Below are positions 6,750 to 7,163 of a stretch of 7,163 bases of DNA, piece by piece. This DNA comes from Gammaproteobacteria bacterium. GTDB taxonomy: Bacteria > Pseudomonadota > Gammaproteobacteria > JABABF01. The stretch is from positions 1 through 7,163 of the forward strand of contig JABABF010000169.1 of NCBI GenBank assembly GCA_014238345.1, written 5' to 3'. How positions within the stretch are numbered: the stretch's first letter is position 1; each line of letters opens with the position of its first letter. Below the pieces are notes generated by a model. That model did no database searches and had not been told where the DNA came from. It worked only from the letters and a program-made list of their open reading frames with translations. The translations under genes and the position numbers were made by a program.

Positions 6750-7083
6750 GAACAGAGGTGACAACATTAACCGTGACTCGGGTCGCCAACCGTCTCCGGA
6801 ATATCTGACAGGATATCCTCGCCACTGCCATACATCCCCTATGGGAACTGATTTATTTGCTACTTTGGGCAGGCAACGAGCCAATGGTGTAGAGCTGCAA
6901 TATAAGGCGAAGCCTTCAATCTCTAATGGCTAGAGAGTTATCAGAGAGCATTATGCAGGCTGCCTTAGTGTAAGATCGGAAGGAGTAGAGGTAGTCTAAT
7001 TGGTGCATGACGGGCATTTAGAATCAATCAAAGACTCATCCGCTAAAGCGACTGTAGAAGTGTAAGCTGGTTAGCGCTGTTCC

Positions 7084-7110
7084 TTGACTATAATATCATC
7101 ATCCTATAAT
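7084..7110 (+). promoter_or_regulatory. Possible promoter at the right end
   Basis: TTGACT (7084-7089) and a perfect TATAAT (7105-7110) with a 15-base spacer, shorter than the optimal 17. A second TATAAT overlaps the -35 (7089-7094) without a good -35 of its own. Use of the downstream -10 would start transcription almost at the ATG at 7118. Confidence 0.35.
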
Positions 7111-7117
7111 TCCAGTT

Positions 7118-7163
7118 ATGACCAGAGCCCATGATTCCCGTATTTCAGCCGCGCGGCGGGGGA
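7118..7163 (+). CDS. Possible start of a rightward gene, cut by window edge
   Basis: An ATG at 7118 opens MTRAHDSRISAARRG to the edge without a stop; a second ATG at 7131 opens MIPVFQPRGGG in another frame. GC rises again here, and a promoter-like element lies just upstream. No clear ribosome site favours either. With 15 or 11 codons no family can be named. Confidence 0.25.
   Translation, partial: MTRAHDSRISAARRG

Larger units (their letters stand above)
6633..7117. other. Apparently non-coding region downstream of priA
   Basis: About 485 bases of lower GC than priA. A plus-strand reading frame at 6646-6933 (95 codons) and a minus-strand one at 6654-6884 (76 codons) overlap each other; neither has a recognisable motif or a ribosome site, so I call neither. 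A weak terminator is at 6731-6749 and a 10-base palindrome AGGATATCCT at 6810-6819. From 6940 to about 7080 I see no gene, tRNA or repeat. In Pseudomonas argS follows priA; no ArgS sequence is seen here. Confidence 0.5.

Noticed and set aside
6646..6933. A 95-codon plus-strand open frame downstream of priA
   Set aside because: It begins 13 bases after priA, but it has no ribosome site, spans the terminator candidate and has no recognisable domain; kept only as a note in the region entry.

Overview
The window looks like a chromosomal piece of a GC-rich gammaproteobacterium. The right two thirds carry a gene neighbourhood known from Pseudomonas and relatives: primosomal helicase priA transcribed rightward and, diverging from it, rpmE (ribosomal protein L31), a thermonuclease-family secreted nuclease and a short (about 416-residue) malic enzyme. 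The proteins match their families closely: PriA has all eight zinc cysteines, L31 has four cysteines, and the malic enzyme has the SNPDPEI and RSDYPNQVNN motifs. The gene order supports the lineage; genus cannot be read from the sequence.

Left of the malic enzyme the sequence changes character. Bases 1-120 are about 30% GC by hand count, against about 68% for a sample inside priA (5701-5760), and the genes there are accessory. A near-consensus promoter (TTGACA, 17-base spacer, TATATT; 1278-1306) reads leftward into a wrecked ATPase gene (1257-693). That gene keeps its N-terminal Walker A part and its C-terminal winged-helix-like part, but has lost the middle of the protein and also carries a frameshift. 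Its stop overlaps by 11 bases the start of an intact-looking, edge-truncated gene for a two-helix membrane protein with a coiled coil and the beginning of a pentapeptide-repeat domain (703-1). This is the most unusual part of the window: a relic of a probable two-gene ATPase/pentapeptide-repeat cassette, of unknown function.

Region by region: 1-703 pentapeptide-repeat membrane protein (minus, partial); 693-1257 ATPase pseudogene (minus); 1258-1730 promoter and non-coding DNA with small inverted repeats; 1731-2981 malic enzyme (minus); 3080-3955 nuclease (minus); 4034-4270 rpmE (minus); 4271-4394 divergent promoter region; priA to 6632 (plus), whose start is unclear and may be coupled to a 24-codon leader ORF; 6633-7117 apparently non-coding with a weak terminator; 7118-7163 possibly the start of another rightward gene.

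PriA (replication restart) and L31 (translation) are housekeeping. The nuclease probably acts outside the cytoplasm. The malic enzyme links malate to pyruvate and reducing power. Nothing shows that these genes work as one pathway; their adjacency is a conserved neighbourhood. No CRISPR array, tRNA, rRNA or complete insertion sequence was seen.
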